Under the pieces are notes generated by a model. It ran no database searches, was not told the origin of the DNA, and worked only from the letters and a program-made list of their open reading frames with translations. Shown here piece after piece: positions 34,324 through 46,947 of a DNA stretch of 64,000 nucleotides. The translations under genes and the position numbers were made by a program. The DNA is from Mytilus californianus. Its lineage: Eukaryota; Mollusca; Bivalvia; Mytilida; Mytilidae. Numbering within the stretch: the first letter of the stretch is position 1; each line of letters begins with the position of its first letter. The stretch covers positions 63,234,100-63,298,099 of the forward strand of contig NW_026262712.1 in assembly GCF_021869535.1 (NCBI RefSeq), read 5' to 3'.

Positions 34324-36995
34324 CTGAAACATACAAACAAAAGTCCAATGTCTTGCATGACATGATCTGTATGTCACAATTCGAGTGTCAAAAATGTTTA
34401 GGCAAGTTTCAAACAATGTCAATCTCTAAGAGAGATGACTTAAAATTGCAATTGCATAGATGAACACAACTATCAAATCAGCATGTGATTTCCTAATGTT
34501 ACAGACATTTCTAAATAAGATGAGCCTTGATCATCTTACAGTTTTAACAAAAAGTAAATGATAAAACAAAGCTTTAAAAATATTGAAATTCAAAAGCTGT
34601 CTTTTAAAAATTCTACAACTTGTTTTAACAATCGTGATGGATAGTATATGATCTTTTACTCATATTAAATTTGAGATGTGTCATTCCTGTTCTTGAAACA
34701 CGCAATTTCATAAACATGGCACTACAGTAGACGGAGACTGTTAAAATGACCAAGTCTGTTAATAAACAAAATTATGACATCTCACAATGCAGATTGTCAT
34801 TTATACACACCTTATAAAGGTCGGTTTATAAACAGCAATTTTGAGAGAACAATTCTTACTCTTTACAAACTCAATATAAATATCAGGAAATGTGGAAAGA
34901 TTGCAAATGAGATAACTATCCACTAGAGACCAAAGGACAAGGATTTAAACAACCACAGGTCAACTTACATACTACAGCAATGAGTAAAACTCATTCTGTA
35001 TTGTAAGATATTAAAGGTCCAGTAAGACAAATGTTAAACCACTCAAAAGAATGAACTAATGATTTATACTACAACAATTTTTCCTTCGAGAAACTGGTTA
35101 AAACAAATATTGCAGTCAGCAACCAAAACCAAGCACTGGCTTACAGGTTCCTGGATCTAGGAAATAAGTTTATATTCTCAACATTTTCCTAAATTTATTG
35201 ATTTGTTTGACAGGAATTTACACCACTTTTAAAACATCAGTAAAATTTCATTTGGAAAAGTTTTAAACTCCAGGTCACCATGCATTGACTTTCAGAAGAC
35301 TATTGATGCACATTTTTATGTTCTGTTAGTTCCCATTCAATTTTTGTAAAAGGGCCAAGCAAGACATAAAACCATACAATGATAGCTAATGGTTGAAATA
35401 TAGAGACAGATGTTGATCAACAAACTACCTGAGCGCTCAGTCACAAGAACCAATAATGATAAATATTAGCAAATGAAATATGCAGCATAAGATATTGAAT
35501 GTTGGAACATTGGTTCAGATAATCCAAATAACCTTTAAATATCAGTGCTTTATTTTGTATCTGTTTTTCACTGTTTTTGTGATCTGTATATACTATTTTC
35601 TTCAAAAAGTTAAAAGTCTTCTGGTTAATTGGGTGGACAATAAAAACATGCCACTTGTTCTAATTTTGATAACTACCCAGAAATTAATTGTTTGTAGAGA
35701 CTCATGTTCCTGTTCCCACATGCGAAGCTGGCCATAGACAGATAAGGCTACCATTATTGTCAATTGTACTTATAGCTTTCTATTCAAGCCAAACTGTTGA
35801 AGTGTTCTGATCTCTGTATTATTTGTTTTTTTGTCTTTTGGTTTTAATCTGTTTAACGTTTTGTCCACATGTCCTTTTGTTTGTATATATACACACAGTA
35901 TTTTTCTATCATTAACTTGATATCAATGTTTGATCCCACCTGAATTAATCCAAACAGATCCATGATCCATCTAACGTCCAATGTCAAATTAAATGTATAT
36001 GCATAGAACATGATATAAGGATATGAATATAAACATTGCTTTGTAATAGACCAATATGCTGAGTTAGATTTTTAAAGTGCTAGTTCACAAGGTTATAGTC
36101 CTCAGGATGATATGTCACCTTACCATGAGGTGCAATAAAAAAAAACATAAGTCAGAGAAAGACACATATCCTGCAACCCAACCCCCCAAAAAAAGATAAA
36201 AAAAAAACAAATAACAGTCGAACAAAATACCAATTACAAAACTAAAGAATCGACAACATGTACACCACCAAAAACAGGAGTAGAATATCAACTATGTATA
36301 GAAAACAAATTAGATCTTTACTTGTTCATAATATTTATTTGTAAATCAAATATGTTTTCTAATCCATGTAATGTTTTATATCATGTATTACAATATTCAA
36401 AACATATTTGTATAGAAACTAAAAATCAACATGCATTGAAGATTCTTTTACAATTCATGTCTGGAAAAGAATTTTGCTATTTTTATTAGATAGTTTATTA
36501 GATATGTTATAAACTAACGTTGGGGAGTAACAAAATGGACAATTGATCATGTAATATTTACTAATCAAAGTGCTTGCGAGCACTGAAGGGTAATGATGGC
36601 TTTCATTTTTTTAAAATAAAACATTGAACTGTATTTACCTTGAGAAGTTTAAAATTTAAGTTGGAGTTATCTTCCTTTGTTCATGATTGTGATCCTGTTT
36701 TTATAACAGATTCATACACCATGCATTTCTCGTGTCATTTTTAACAAAAAAAAATATTTTCCTGACAAGTATTTTAATTCAAACCTTGGAAGATATAGAT
36801 ATCAAGTCAGTACCATAGGGTTTTGATTGCATTTCATGCAATCTTTACCCAAAAATCAATAGCAATTGCAAAATTTAGCTCTCCTCATTTACAGGTGAAA
36901 ATTTTCAAATTGTCAATTTTACAGCAAAAAAAAAGTTCAAAATATCATAAAAATTTTAGATGTTTTTATTCTTTATAAATTTTTAAGGTCTTAAA
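34324..36995. other. 2.7-kb spacer between psq-33 and psq-34
   Basis: It contains a diverged mussel-type repeat at 34884-35030 ('ggaaatgtggaaagattgca', 'gcaatgagtaaaac'). An A-rich stretch near 36140-36290 resembles repeat debris. No psq relic was seen. Confidence 0.45.
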
Positions 36996-37201
36996 TCATG
37001 GTATTTTCTTAGCAGATTCCATTAAATCAGTGATGAATTTAGGAAGTCGTCTTGAGATGGTAGTTTGTGGCACACCAAAAACTTCAGCTGCTTTCTTTTG
37101 GCTCATTTGTTTGGTAAAAACAGCTTGAAGGGCTTTCTCCAAATTTTGGGGATTATACATTTTATAATCTGCAAGGAAGCGCTTCTTTTTCGTTGACAGA
37201 C
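36996..37201 (-). CDS. Alternative terminal exon psq-33
   Basis: Acceptor 'cgctgtctttcag' ends at 37202; split codon ends GT; 67 residues to TGA at 36996. Core (about 15-56): YNPQNLEKALQAVFTKQMSQ and FGVPQTTISRR. The AVFTKQM phrase links it to psq-29 (AVFTKQM) and psq-30 (AVFNKEM). A subfamily of F-T/N-K members thus sits together at 37-40 kb. Confidence 0.86.
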
Positions 37202-37659
37202 CTGAAAGACAGCGAAAAAATCTTTATGTGTTTTGACCAGTCATAAGTGACGGAAAAAGAGATTTGAGTTTAAAACATTCAAAAATGACTTGTTTCAGAA
37301 ATGTCTAACATAATCAATCTAATTGCAAATGATCAGAAGAAAGCATCTTTTTTATGATTAACTTTAAGAATATTTATGTTGCTTGAAGATCAAGAAGATT
37401 TGCAAATTCCTCTCATTATTACAAAATTCCAGTTACATAGTATTAGTACAATCAAATAACATTTGTCCAATTGTTGAGGAATCATTTTAAATTCTAACTG
37501 ACAGTCATATTTGCATTACAAAGTTTGAAACAAAAAAATACAAAAATACAGAAAATGTTTTAAAATTTTAATTTGAAATTCCCCAAAATTTAATTTATTC
37601 TTTATGTGTAAACACTTTAATTATATTTACAATATAACACTTTAAAATTGACAATCACA

Positions 37660-37883
37660 TTATGAATTATATTGAGTTTTATCTGTTTGTTCAGAAATTT
37701 GTCGATCAGATATGTATTGTCGTAATCGTCTAGTAATAGTGCTTCGTGGAACACCAAATTTCCCTGCTGCTTCTCTATGTGTCATGTGATTGTCAAATAC
37801 AGCTTTGAGGGCTTTCTCCATCTGGTCATTGTAATATTGTTTATAACCCACATTAGAACGTCTCTTTTTACCATGGAATGGAT
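37660..37883 (-). CDS. Alternative terminal exon psq-32
   Basis: Acceptor 'tgacatgtgtttcag' ends at 37884; split codon ends AT; 73 residues. Core (about 16-57): YNDQMEKALKAVFDNHMTHR and FGVPRSTITRR. The AVFDNHM phrase is close to the psq-29/30/33 group, but the turn is V-P-R. Polar tail ISDRQISEQTDKTQYNS. 181 bp from psq-31. Confidence 0.87.
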
Positions 37884-38064
37884 CTGAAACACATGTCAAA
37901 GGCCATATTATGTTAATCTATTGACCAGTAATTTTTCTAAGGCTATAATGGCTGCTGTTCACCGTAAAATACTTGTTTATGTGCTGCAATGATTTCATGT
38001 TTAATATCATGTTTAAAGAACCTATATATTGTAGAATTGTCAATTAAAAAACATTTTTCAATTA

Positions 38065-38282
38065 TCACCACTTCTCTATTGATTCTTTAGACATTTTTAA
38101 TTTTGCCTGTCTACGCTGCTTAGCAAGTCGATTAAATATTGTGCCTTGAGGGACTCCAAAAACACGAGCTGCTTGATGCTGGGACATTGTACCCTTCTGT
38201 ACAGCATTAAGGGCATTCTCTAACTTTTGAGGATCATATTTTTTATAAAAGTTGGCTCGCTTCTTTCCACTCCATGAAAAAT
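38065..38282 (-). CDS. Alternative terminal exon psq-31
   Basis: Acceptor 'ccatatgtttcag' ends at 38283; split codon ends AT; 71 residues to TGA at 38065. Core (about 15-56): YDPQKLENALNAVQKGTMSQ and FGVPQGTIFNR. A lysine-rich helix-like tail (QRRQAKLKMSKESIEKW) extends the fold. Confidence 0.86.
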
Positions 38283-38957
38283 CTGAAACATATGGAAATC
38301 AGCAAATAAGATTCTTTCTATATTTCTCTTATATTTTTTGCTTTATAATGGGTTTTGTTAGCAAGCTTTTCATTTGATATAGTTTAAATAGTTATAATTA
38401 AAAGAGAGATTATAGATACCAACATGACCAAAAACCATCAGTCCAATAAAAACAAACAACGCCACTGCAAAAAACAAAAATGCCAAGAAGACAAACAATA
38501 AAAAAAAATTACACCAAAAAGTTAAGATTCAGCAACAACACAAGCTCATCATTAAATACTGTAAACTAATTTATTTTCAAGGATTCCTTTTTTTAAGACA
38601 TTTCTAAACACTAAGCCTACATTTTTTTGCAATTTTCAAATTTTGTTGATGTTTGGCATATTCACTTCAGTTTATATTGGCATTATTTTTCTTCATGGGA
38701 AAAGTCTCATAATTAAATGAAAATTCATTGGTTTACAGTTTAAAAATGATTGTCAATTACAAGTCAATAGAAACAACTATCAGACCTGTGTCATACACAG
38801 AAAAAATACTGCCACAACAGCCACAATATAGATCTGACAACTAAATTATTCAAGTCAAGAAAGTTTTCTTCTTCAATTCCAACGCTTTAAACCATTATGA
38901 AAAAATTTTCAGCGTAAGCATTCGGACATAATTATTATCTATTCTGTACTGAAACGC
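38283..38957. other. Spacer between psq-30 and psq-31
   Basis: A-rich 'caataaaaacaaacaacgcc' region near 38440-38520 may be repeat debris. No exon. Confidence 0.4.
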
Positions 38958-39154
38958 TTAATAGGAATTTCCAAACTTTGATCGGTGTAATCTATATTTA
39001 GCATAATGTCTACATAGAGTGGATTGAGGCACTTGAAATTTAATTGAAGCTTCTTTTTGATTCATCTCTTTGTTAAAGACGGCTTCCATGGCTTTTTGGA
39101 GGTTTATAGGTGCGTATGTTCTATAGCCCACTTCCCCTCTATCAAATTGAGAAT
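38958..39154 (-). CDS. Alternative terminal exon psq-30
   Basis: Acceptor 'cttgtatttttcag' ends at 39155; split codon ends AT; 64 residues. Core (about 13-54): YAPINLQKAMEAVFNKEMNQ and FQVPQSTLCRH. Close relative of psq-29 (YAPENLQRALEAVF). Confidence 0.87.
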
Positions 39155-39917
39155 CTGAAAAATACAAGATTTCTTTTTTTTTAAACCAATTCAAGAATTT
39201 TTACTTTTTTAACATATCTAATGAAGTTCAAATTTAGCATTTTCATTTTGATGGCTTTATATTTATTTGTTTATATTACCCAGAACCCTAAGGAACATCA
39301 GCAATGTGAAAATCATGACACCAGAATCAATATGTTTAGCAATTCTATCATTTCTTTATAGAAAGTAATAAAAATTTTCCTAAAATTTGTAAGTATGATA
39401 ATCAAAATCATTAAATATGTTAGTTTTCTAACAACTAGATATCTGTATACCAAAGATTTGATCACTCAGGCTCTAAAAAATTTGATGTCAACAACTTTTT
39501 ATTTTTTAAGCTTTTAATAGCATTTACCATTTGCTTCCTTCCTTCCTTCCTCCTACCCCCTTAGAAAAATCACCAAGGGGTCTATTGTCATAAAAAAAAA
39601 TTTTTTTTTTAATTTTCACGAAGATATTTAGGTATTTACTTTAATCTTCTGTCACTCAGAATAGGGACAAATACATCACATGTCAAATAATAAAATAAAT
39701 ATATAGCATATCATTTTGAAAGAAAACCAGAACATGAGATCTGCATCCTTTACATTCCATTACAATATGAAAGCATCCAAGTTACTAAATGTCCAACATA
39801 TAAACAACTATATCATCAATCATTATCAACCTCTTATTTCTGGAGGTATTCATTTCAATCAGAACCCAAAAAAATCTTTACACACAACATGGAAATTGTT
39901 AATCCTTAAAATGGTCT
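39155..39917. other. Spacer between psq-29 and psq-30
   Basis: Tandem 'cttc' near 39535-39550 and a palindromic A/T run near 39590-39611. Otherwise nothing. Confidence 0.4.
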
Positions 39918-40120
39918 TTAAAGTGCTTGATTTTGCATTTTTATTCTTTCTTCATGATATTTAGTGTATCTTCTATATAATGTGGCCTGAGGTATTCCAA
40001 AAGTAAAAGCAGCTTCTTTACAATTCATTTGTTTAGTGAAAACCGCTTCCAATGCCCTTTGAAGATTTTCAGGAGCATATAATTTATATTCTACAATCTT
40101 TCTCTTTAATCTGCCAGGAT
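39918..40120 (-). CDS. Alternative terminal exon psq-29
   Basis: Acceptor 'ctgtatattttcag' ends at 40121; split codon ends AT; 66 residues to TAA at 39918. Core (about 14-55): YAPENLQRALEAVFTKQMNC and FGIPQATLYRR, with Ile for Val in the turn. A plus-strand 82-residue frame over 39716-39964 overlaps it and is a shadow. Confidence 0.85.
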
Positions 40121-40438
40121 CTGAAAATATACAGAAGCTTCTGCTGATTCAAGGAGAAACAAACCACATATGAAAGGAATATCTACGATAGGAAAAGTAC
40201 CATCGTAAGATCATGAATTGCCGTCAAATAACACCTCAATTGTTTGTTTTTAATCGATCCCAATAGTTTTTGTATAACATTTTTCAAAAAAAAAAACCTT
40301 TACATTTGATTTCTGTTATTGTTTAATATCATAAAGTCAATGGTCTTGCTAAAACTGGTAACTGAAATCCTGTCTATTCTGACCTCATATTGTACAACAA
40401 AACATTTTTATTTTTTTTTTTTTTTCACTTCATCAATG

Positions 40439-40653
40439 TCAAAACTGTGAGTGAGTTTTTTTCCTCTTTTCCTTTGAAAGTCTATAGCAGATAGTCCTCT
40501 GAGGGACACCAAACACTACTGCAGCTTTGTGTTGAGTCATATCTCGACTCTCAACTGCCCTTACAGCTCTCTCAAGAGACACCTGGTCATATCTCCTATA
40601 CCCTAATTTTCTACTTTTACAAAGTTGCATGTTCTTGTCAACTTTAAATTCAT
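40439..40653 (-). CDS. Alternative terminal exon psq-28
   Basis: Acceptor 'tgattttgttttttcag' ends at 40654; split codon ends AT; 70 residues. Mixed-charge start, KLGYRR arm, core (about 21-62): YDQVSLERAVRAVESRDMTQ and FGVPQRTICYR. An acidic Asp sits where Gly-Lys is usual before Met. Tail KEKRKKTHSQF. The upstream in-frame residues are translated intron. Confidence 0.87.
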
Positions 40654-40934
40654 CTGAAAAAACAAAATCACCAACATAAATCCCAATAATAAGAGTAAAA
40701 CTGTCAATACCACAATTTATTAGAAATGACATACATGTAAGACCTATTAGTATAAGAGAACAAAAGCTCTGGGTTGGAATAGAGAAAAAAAAAAGGAAGT
40801 CATCAGAAAGAGTAACAAGCATTGCTCTTAAAATATTTAATACAATGCCTTATAAACCTCTATAAAGTTAACCATTTCCTTATTAAGCATGAAACTCAAC
40901 TCTATAGATCAAATTTGTTTTACTTCTATTTCCC

Positions 40935-41004
40935 TCACAATATACAAGAAGCTTTTCGATCACAATATATAAGAAGCTTTTTCCATCACAATATATAAGA
41001 AGCC
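40935..41004. repeat. Three tandem ~25-bp repeats
   Basis: 'tcacaatatayaagaagc' occurs at 40935, 40960 and 40986 with a period of 25-26 bp, in the 3' side of the psq-27/psq-28 spacer. Each copy can form 'agctt' pairing. Function unknown. Confidence 0.65.
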
Positions 41005-41273
41005 TAACACCAACAACATCCACTTGTTTCAAATAAACTACATATTTGCAACCGTACCATCTTGTAATTACATATTTGGCTATTTAATTGGTTTTATTTT
41101 AATTGATATATGAAGCAATTTCAGTTATTTTCAATACATATGTCCTGTTACACACAACATCATCTAAACATCAGATTTCTTCATCAATTCTGTACATTGT
41201 TTAAACTCTTTAAATACAAAGTCCATTTAAGACATATTGTCAACATTCTTTTAAAAGTTCAGGATTTTATTTT

Positions 41274-41482
41274 TCATTTTTTATTGTCCTGCATATGAAA
41301 TTGTGAAATATCAGTCTTTTTTGTCATTTTTGATCGTCTAGTATATAAAGTAGTCTTGGGTACACCAAAGACTTTAGCTGCCACAGTAGGAATCATAGCT
41401 CCTGAACAAACAGCCTCAACAGCCTTCTCTAAAGTGTCCAGGTCGTAATTCCATCTCCTACCACCACTTCTCATTGCTTGAT
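41274..41482 (-). CDS. Alternative terminal exon psq-27
   Basis: Acceptor 'tttgggtatctttcag' ends at 41483; split codon ends AT; 68 residues. Core (about 12-53): YDLDTLEKAVEAVCSGAMIP and FGVPKTTLYTR. Cys in the first helix and Ile-Pro after Met are unusual. 187 bp from psq-26. Confidence 0.87.
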
Positions 41483-41669
41483 CTGAAAGATACCCAAAAA
41501 TCAAAATCTCAGTCACAATAAAGTGTCTATTAACAAACATCCACCCTCTTTTCAACAGTGTTTAAAATGCAACTATGGCAGCTTGCATAATATGACATTT
41601 TGCAATCTTCCTAACAACTAATCATTTAATACTGTGCATGGAAGCAGTAGTTTCATTTCAGAAATTGTT

Positions 41670-41848
41670 TTATGTGTTGATGAACTTTTTTCTTAATTTG
41701 GATAGTCTTAATGATATGGTAGTTCGTGGCACTCCATAAATTTGAGCCGCTTTGTTCTGCGACATTAAGCCACTTAATACAGCATTCACTGCCAATTCCA
41801 TATTTGAGGCATCATAATTTTTCTTCCTTGGAAATGATTTCTGGCAGT
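41670..41848 (-). CDS. Alternative terminal exon psq-26
   Basis: Acceptor 'attcctatctttcag' ends at 41849; split codon ends AC; 58 residues. Core (about 11-52): YDASNMELAVNAVLSGLMSQ and YGVPRTTISLR. The 187-bp gap to psq-27 has a TTTAAT (ATTAAA) near 41624 that could serve its 3' end. Confidence 0.88.
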
Positions 41849-43049
41849 CTGAAAGATAGGAATTTTTCAACCATTAAAGTTTGATTTTGTAGGCTTCCAA
41901 AAACACCTGCTTTGTTTTAACTTTTCCCCCCCTTTTTTTTTGATTATTCAGATACAACACAAATTCATTTTTGTTTGCACATAACATCTTATCAATAAAA
42001 GCATAATCTTGTATATGAAGAATAATCCATTCTAATCAATATAAGACCAAAGAAAATTAATTTCGTCCAATGAAAGGTCAATAAAAATTCCCACAAGCCA
42101 ATGAAAGACAAAAATATGCATTCCAAACATTAGAAGGCCAAAACAAACTCATCATAGATACCAGGATTGAAATTTTGTATTTGCGCCAGACGCGCAAAGA
42201 TCATTTATTCCATCAAATGAGATACAAAAACACCTTCTTGCTTTTCATTAACAAGGATCTGGCTATGGCATCTGTGCAAATTTTCTGAATCTACATCATT
42301 TATTAAGTAAAATAAAAATTTCAGCTGACCAAACACCAGAAAATGACCAACAGTGTAACAGACATCCATTAATTAATGAGAAAATGTGATCTATATTTTA
42401 TTGAAAAAGATCATCAAAAATACAGAAACCAATGCATCATTTTATAATTTACAACCAACAGTATTTAGTACAACACATATATGTTCTTTAAACAAATCAA
42501 TTCAATAAAATTACATCCTGAATAAAAATATAAGGTCAAATTGTATGATTACAAGCTGATAAATATAAGGAGACGCTGTATAATTGTCAACGAGACAACT
42601 ATCCACTAGAGTCCAAATGACATGGATGTAAGCAAGGTCACTATATGGCCTTCAATAATGAGCAAAACCCATACCATATAGTCAGCTGTAAAATGCCTAC
42701 TTAAATGATGTAAATGAGATGAATCAGTTGTATAAAGGAGATAAAAACATTAATTTTGAAATAATTTGAACAAAACCAACGTAGCTGGGTTTTTTTATGT
42801 TGTTGAATAAAATATATCTCAAACTGAAGTAGCTTTTTAGTTCATTTAAGGATTAAAATGAATGCACCTATCTAATAAGTCAAATCACATCATAATCTTA
42901 CCCACTTTACCATATATACACATATACACATATTTTGAAATGCAAAGAGAAAAATGAAAAATGAAAATATTTATAACCCAACATATTTAGCACAACAATG
43001 CACCATCACATTTAAAAATTAAATTAACCAATCAAAAAACAGTATCCTT
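41849..43049. other. Spacer between psq-25 and psq-26
   Basis: It contains a mussel-type repeat copy at 42560-42700 ('gagacaactatccactagag', 'aatgagcaaaacccatacca') and 'gcgccagacgcgc' at 42183, a phrase I associate with mussel repeats. No exon. Confidence 0.5.
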
Positions 43050-43288
43050 CTACATAGTATCTTTTGAATTTTCTTCTTTATTATTTTTCTGCTCTTCCTT
43101 TAAAACTTCTAGCTCATTGTGAGCAAGCTGTCTTGCTCTCATCATTCTTATTCTTTTTGAAATTGTAGGCTGGGGTACTCCATACGTTCTAGAAGCCTGG
43201 CGCTGGGACAATTCACGCTTTAACACTGCATTAACAGCTACTTCCAAAATTTCAGGTTGATAATTTCTATAATTATATGGTCTCCTCT
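43050..43288 (-). CDS. Alternative terminal exon psq-25
   Basis: Acceptor 'aatgtactttcag' ends at 43289; split codon ends AG; 78 residues. A very short arm (RRPYNYRN) precedes the core (about 9-50): YQPEILEVAVNAVLKRELSQ and YGVPQPTISKR. It carries a long charged, Glu/Lys-rich tail of about 27 residues after RMMRARQL that could extend a helix. Confidence 0.87.
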
Positions 43289-43555
43289 CTGAAAGTACAT
43301 TGAAGAATAACCAAGATACCGAGACACATGATTTGGTAGAAATGCAAGATTTTTGTAAAAAAGTTTTCACAATTCATCAAAATAATTATTTGTATATCAA
43401 TACTTAATGCAAAATCGGTTTATGACATTATCCAATCCTGAACCATAGCATTATCCAATCCTGAACCTTATAATTTTTCAATCCTCAAATTTATTAACCC
43501 AAGGTCAACATTTCAGACATCAGATTCATAAACAAATCCAAAATCATATCAAGAG

Positions 43556-43773
43556 CTAAGAATACGGTGGTAAAGAATCTGGAGGCAACATGGACGTGTT
43601 AAACCGTTTTATTTTCCGGGAAAGGGTTGCTTGAGGCACTCCAAATATCTTTGCAGCTTGTCGCTGAGACAAATGACCACTTCGAACCGCTATGATGGCT
43701 TTTGACAAATTTTCAATGCGTGTCACATTACTTTCTGTAAATCTTTGTTTTTGCTTGGCAAAGGTGTTTGGTT
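43556..43773 (-). CDS. Alternative terminal exon psq-24
   Basis: Acceptor 'cttaatatctttcag' ends at 43774; split codon ends AA; 71 residues to TAG at 43556. The usual aromatic opener is absent; the core (about 19-60) starts RIENLSKAIIAVRSGHLSQR and reaches FGVPQATLSRK. Tail LPPDSLPPYS is Pro/Ser rich. Frame lacks an early ATG. Confidence 0.84.
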
Positions 43774-44185
43774 CTGAAAGATATTAAGACTTGTAAGCAC
43801 AAAATGAAATGTTTTGCAAAATACAGTAAGAACCTTAATTAGAAATCACCATTCAATAAAACCATAAAACTTAGTATAAAATAGCACTTTCATTTATAAT
43901 AATTCACAAAACCAATGTACAATACAAAAATAGTTCCCATCACACTATTTTGAAAGTCTAAAGATTATGATTGCAGAGTGTTCAAATGAAACACAATAAG
44001 TCTTTCAAAATTTCTAGAAAAAAAACTGCATCCTCTCAAAACAAAAAAAGACAAAAGAAAGCATTGGGAGCAGATAAAAGGCTTCAATATCTTTAATGTT
44101 CTTTTTCTTTGGGGAAATAGAATCCCAAGTGATCCACCCTTTTATTCATGAAATGGACACAACAGTCTTCTCAATAAGGACAAAA

Positions 44186-44403
44186 TCAGAGAGGATGTAA
44201 ATCAAAGTAAGATGGTTGAATTAATCCTCTTTGTTTCATTTTCATTGAAATAGTAGTTTGTGGCACTCCATAAAGTCTAGCTGCTTGACGTTGTGATATT
44301 TTCCCCTGCACTACTGCAGTTATAGCTTTTTCTAATTGTTGCTGAGCATTGGAGTCACGTTCATAATCAAATCGTTTCCTTCTTTCATTGGCTTGAGGGG
44401 ATT
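44186..44403 (-). CDS. Alternative terminal exon psq-23
   Basis: Acceptor 'ttggtatatttcag' ends at 44404; split codon ends AA; 71 residues to TGA at 44186. The core (about 13-58) has a ~5-residue insertion before the first helix (YERDSNAQQQLEKAI), then VVQGKISQRQAA and YGVPQTTISMK. The stop position depends on a reading frame I followed codon by codon. Confidence 0.83.
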
Positions 44404-44766
44404 CTGAAATATACCAATATGCTGTGAAATTTTGATATTACACAAGATGTCACAAATTTCTTATATCACTAAATAATTCAGCTCATTCACCATTCTCCAT
44501 AGAATGCCACAGAACATTCTTTTACACATTTAACCAAGCAAATAAATAACAATGTCATAGTTCGGTTTTTATTTTGTCCAATAAGATTTAAGTTTCCAAA
44601 CATTATCGATGCCAATTTGTTTATATAAACTTTTGGCTAATTCATTTCACTGAGGAAAACTGGAAAAATCCACAAAATTTATATTTATTAGTTCATTCAA
44701 TAGCCGATGAAAAATCAACAAATGGCAGTAAATTTTTCTTGCTTTTTGTCAACATTTGCTGTCATT

Positions 44767-44951
44767 TTATGAATGTTCTTCCATCCAAGTATTTCTTTGT
44801 ATTCTAGTGATAATTGTTGTTCTAGGAACCCCATAGAATTTAGAAGCAGCAGCAGCTGTCATCTGACCAGATTTAACAGCCTGAATGGCCATCACCATTT
44901 GCTGAGGCTCATAATCTTTCAACCTTCTCTTCCTCCATGGGGTTACATTTA
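44767..44951 (-). CDS. Alternative terminal exon psq-22
   Basis: Acceptor 'tctctctttgcag' ends at 44952, a pyrimidine-rich TTTGCAG; split codon ends TA, the only such case; 60 residues. Core (about 13-54): YEPQQMVMAIQAVKSGQMTA and YGVPRTTIITR. Tail NTWMEEHS. Confidence 0.86.
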
Positions 44952-45331
44952 CTGCAAAGAGAGACACACCTCATATCATAACAGCCATCAAAGAATATTA
45001 TTAAACAAGTCATAGACCCCATTCCAGTTAAAGTTACATTGCATTGGTAAATCAAAGACTTTCGTTTGTATACAGAATATGATCAATTCTCTAACACACC
45101 ATCATGTACACTTTACTTACAAAATATTGGTTTGCCAAATGTCATAAAAATTTCACTTTCAGGTAAAGACCAATCACTACTGTCAAAAGCAGTACAAACT
45201 TTTAGACCAATCATGACTGTCAAAAGCAGTAAACACTAAACTTTTTACAATAAAATACAAGATACTTCTTTGCAGTCCAGTTTAACATAGACCACAATTT
45301 CAGGCAATAACGAACAGACAGATCTTCAAAT

Positions 45332-45519
45332 TTATGTTTTTTCTTTTGCCTTGGCCGAGTCAGATTTTATTCGATAAAGAATGGTTGATCTAGGAACTCC
45401 AAACATATCAGCAGCTTTATAACTTGACATGATCTTGGCTTTAACAACTTGTATGGCTCTATCTAAACTTGCTGAATCGTAACTCTGTCTATATCGTGGT
45501 GACTGGTATCTTGTACTTT
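45332..45519 (-). CDS. Alternative terminal exon psq-21
   Basis: Acceptor 'atattattttag' ends at 45520 (TTTTAG, unusual); split codon ends AA; 61 residues to TAA at 45332. Core (about 13-54): YDSASLDRAIQVVKAKIMSS and FGVPRSTILYR. Lys-Ile replaces the Gly-Lys before Met. Confidence 0.84.
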
Positions 45520-46200
45520 CTAAAATAATATAATTGGAAGAGTCTGAGTAATTGTTGAAATTAGAAGATTAGAAGATCTTAGTATATTTCGTCTTGAAAT
45601 AAATTTGTATAGAGAAAAAATATTTTCAAGCATATTATTCTTTGGTATATCTGTTTGGATATCTATATATACAACCATTCTATTTCCGAATCAACTTCAA
45701 AGTATTTAATGACATTTCCAGGTACTTCATTATTACATTTATTATACAATTCAAACAATAAAATGATAAAAAAAATATCAATCAAAGATGACCAAAGCCC
45801 AGTAAAACATGACCAGCTATTCAATAAATAAATGCACTAAAAAAATACGTCAGATCAGAAAACACATTTCACAAATCTTTGTACTCAGAAGAAATTTTCA
45901 ATCTATTAAGAAATTTCCCAGTTTGCTATTATAAATTTTTATTAAAGCACAGTCACATGTAATATTCTGGTCTTAAAAAGAAACTGGAGTACACAAATTA
46001 TTACATTAGAACTTAAGTATCACAAAATGGTTTAAATCAGTGTTAACCAATTCTATAAAGATTAAATAATAAGACAAATTCAAAATTGCTAAATTTTCAA
46101 TTTTCAATTAACAAAATGTCCTGCAGTTTTTTTTCACTGATTCTCACACTTTTCACAACAATTTTTTCCTCGGATCCGTTTGCTTTATAAGAAATAACAT
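45520..46200. other. Spacer between psq-20 and psq-21
   Basis: AT-rich; nothing recognised. Upstream side should hold the psq-20 3' UTR. Confidence 0.4.
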
Positions 46201-46409
46201 TTAAACATTTTTCGGTGAAACTTCATTTTGATGTTCCTGATCTTTTATTTTATTATATTTGGCCACTCTGTCCCCAATAGTTCTCCTAGGAACACCATAA
46301 ACTTGTGATGCCTTTGTGGCTGTCATCTGACCAGAAGCAACCATAGACACAGCCAATTCTAACTGTTTATGGTGGTATGCCTTTCTTCTAACTACTACAG
46401 AACCTTTCT
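46201..46409 (-). CDS. Alternative terminal exon psq-20
   Basis: Acceptor 'ttgtgattctttcag' ends at 46410; split codon ends AG; 68 residues. Core (about 11-52): YHHKQLELAVSMVASGQMTA and YGVPRRTIGDR. Polar tail DQEHQNEVSPKNV. The GQMTA phrase is shared with psq-22. Confidence 0.87.
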
Positions 46410-46750
46410 CTGAAAGAATCACAAAAACTGTCAGAAGTACAAACAAATTTCAGTATTACAACTTGTTGAAATCATTTTTTAGCAAATGCAGATAAATCTT
46501 ATGTTTATTGACTAACAGTTGCAAGTCCTCAATCCAACAACTTTGAAAAAGAATTTATTTTATATCGGATTCAAAGTGATGCATTGACAAAGGAATCATC
46601 CACATGAATAGTTCTGTCAATTATCATTCAAAATATCAAATTCCAATCAAACCAAAACAAAATAAGCCTTCATAATATCTATATAAATCAATATAAATCA
46701 AGAGTTTCTATAAACCATCAACTATCAATTTCATTTCAAGAAAGTCTGAT

Positions 46751-46947
46751 TCACTCAATGAAGAAACCATGTTTCTGGTGTGTATTAAGTTTCTTAAATC
46801 TAGCAATACGGTTGCTAATAGTTCTCCTAGGAACACAGAAAACTTTGGCGGCTTTATAGGCACTCATTTCACCAGAAAACGCTGCCGCAACTGCCATGTC
46901 TAACTGTTCTGGTAAATATTTTTTCTTTGGCCCGCTAAATGTGCCAT
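46751..46947 (-). CDS. Alternative terminal exon psq-19
   Basis: Acceptor 'acctctctttcag' ends at 46948; split codon ends AT; 64 residues. Core (about 10-51): YLPEQLDMAVAAAFSGEMSA and FCVPRRTISNR, with Cys at the Gly position. Tail contains THQKHGFFIE. Confidence 0.87.
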
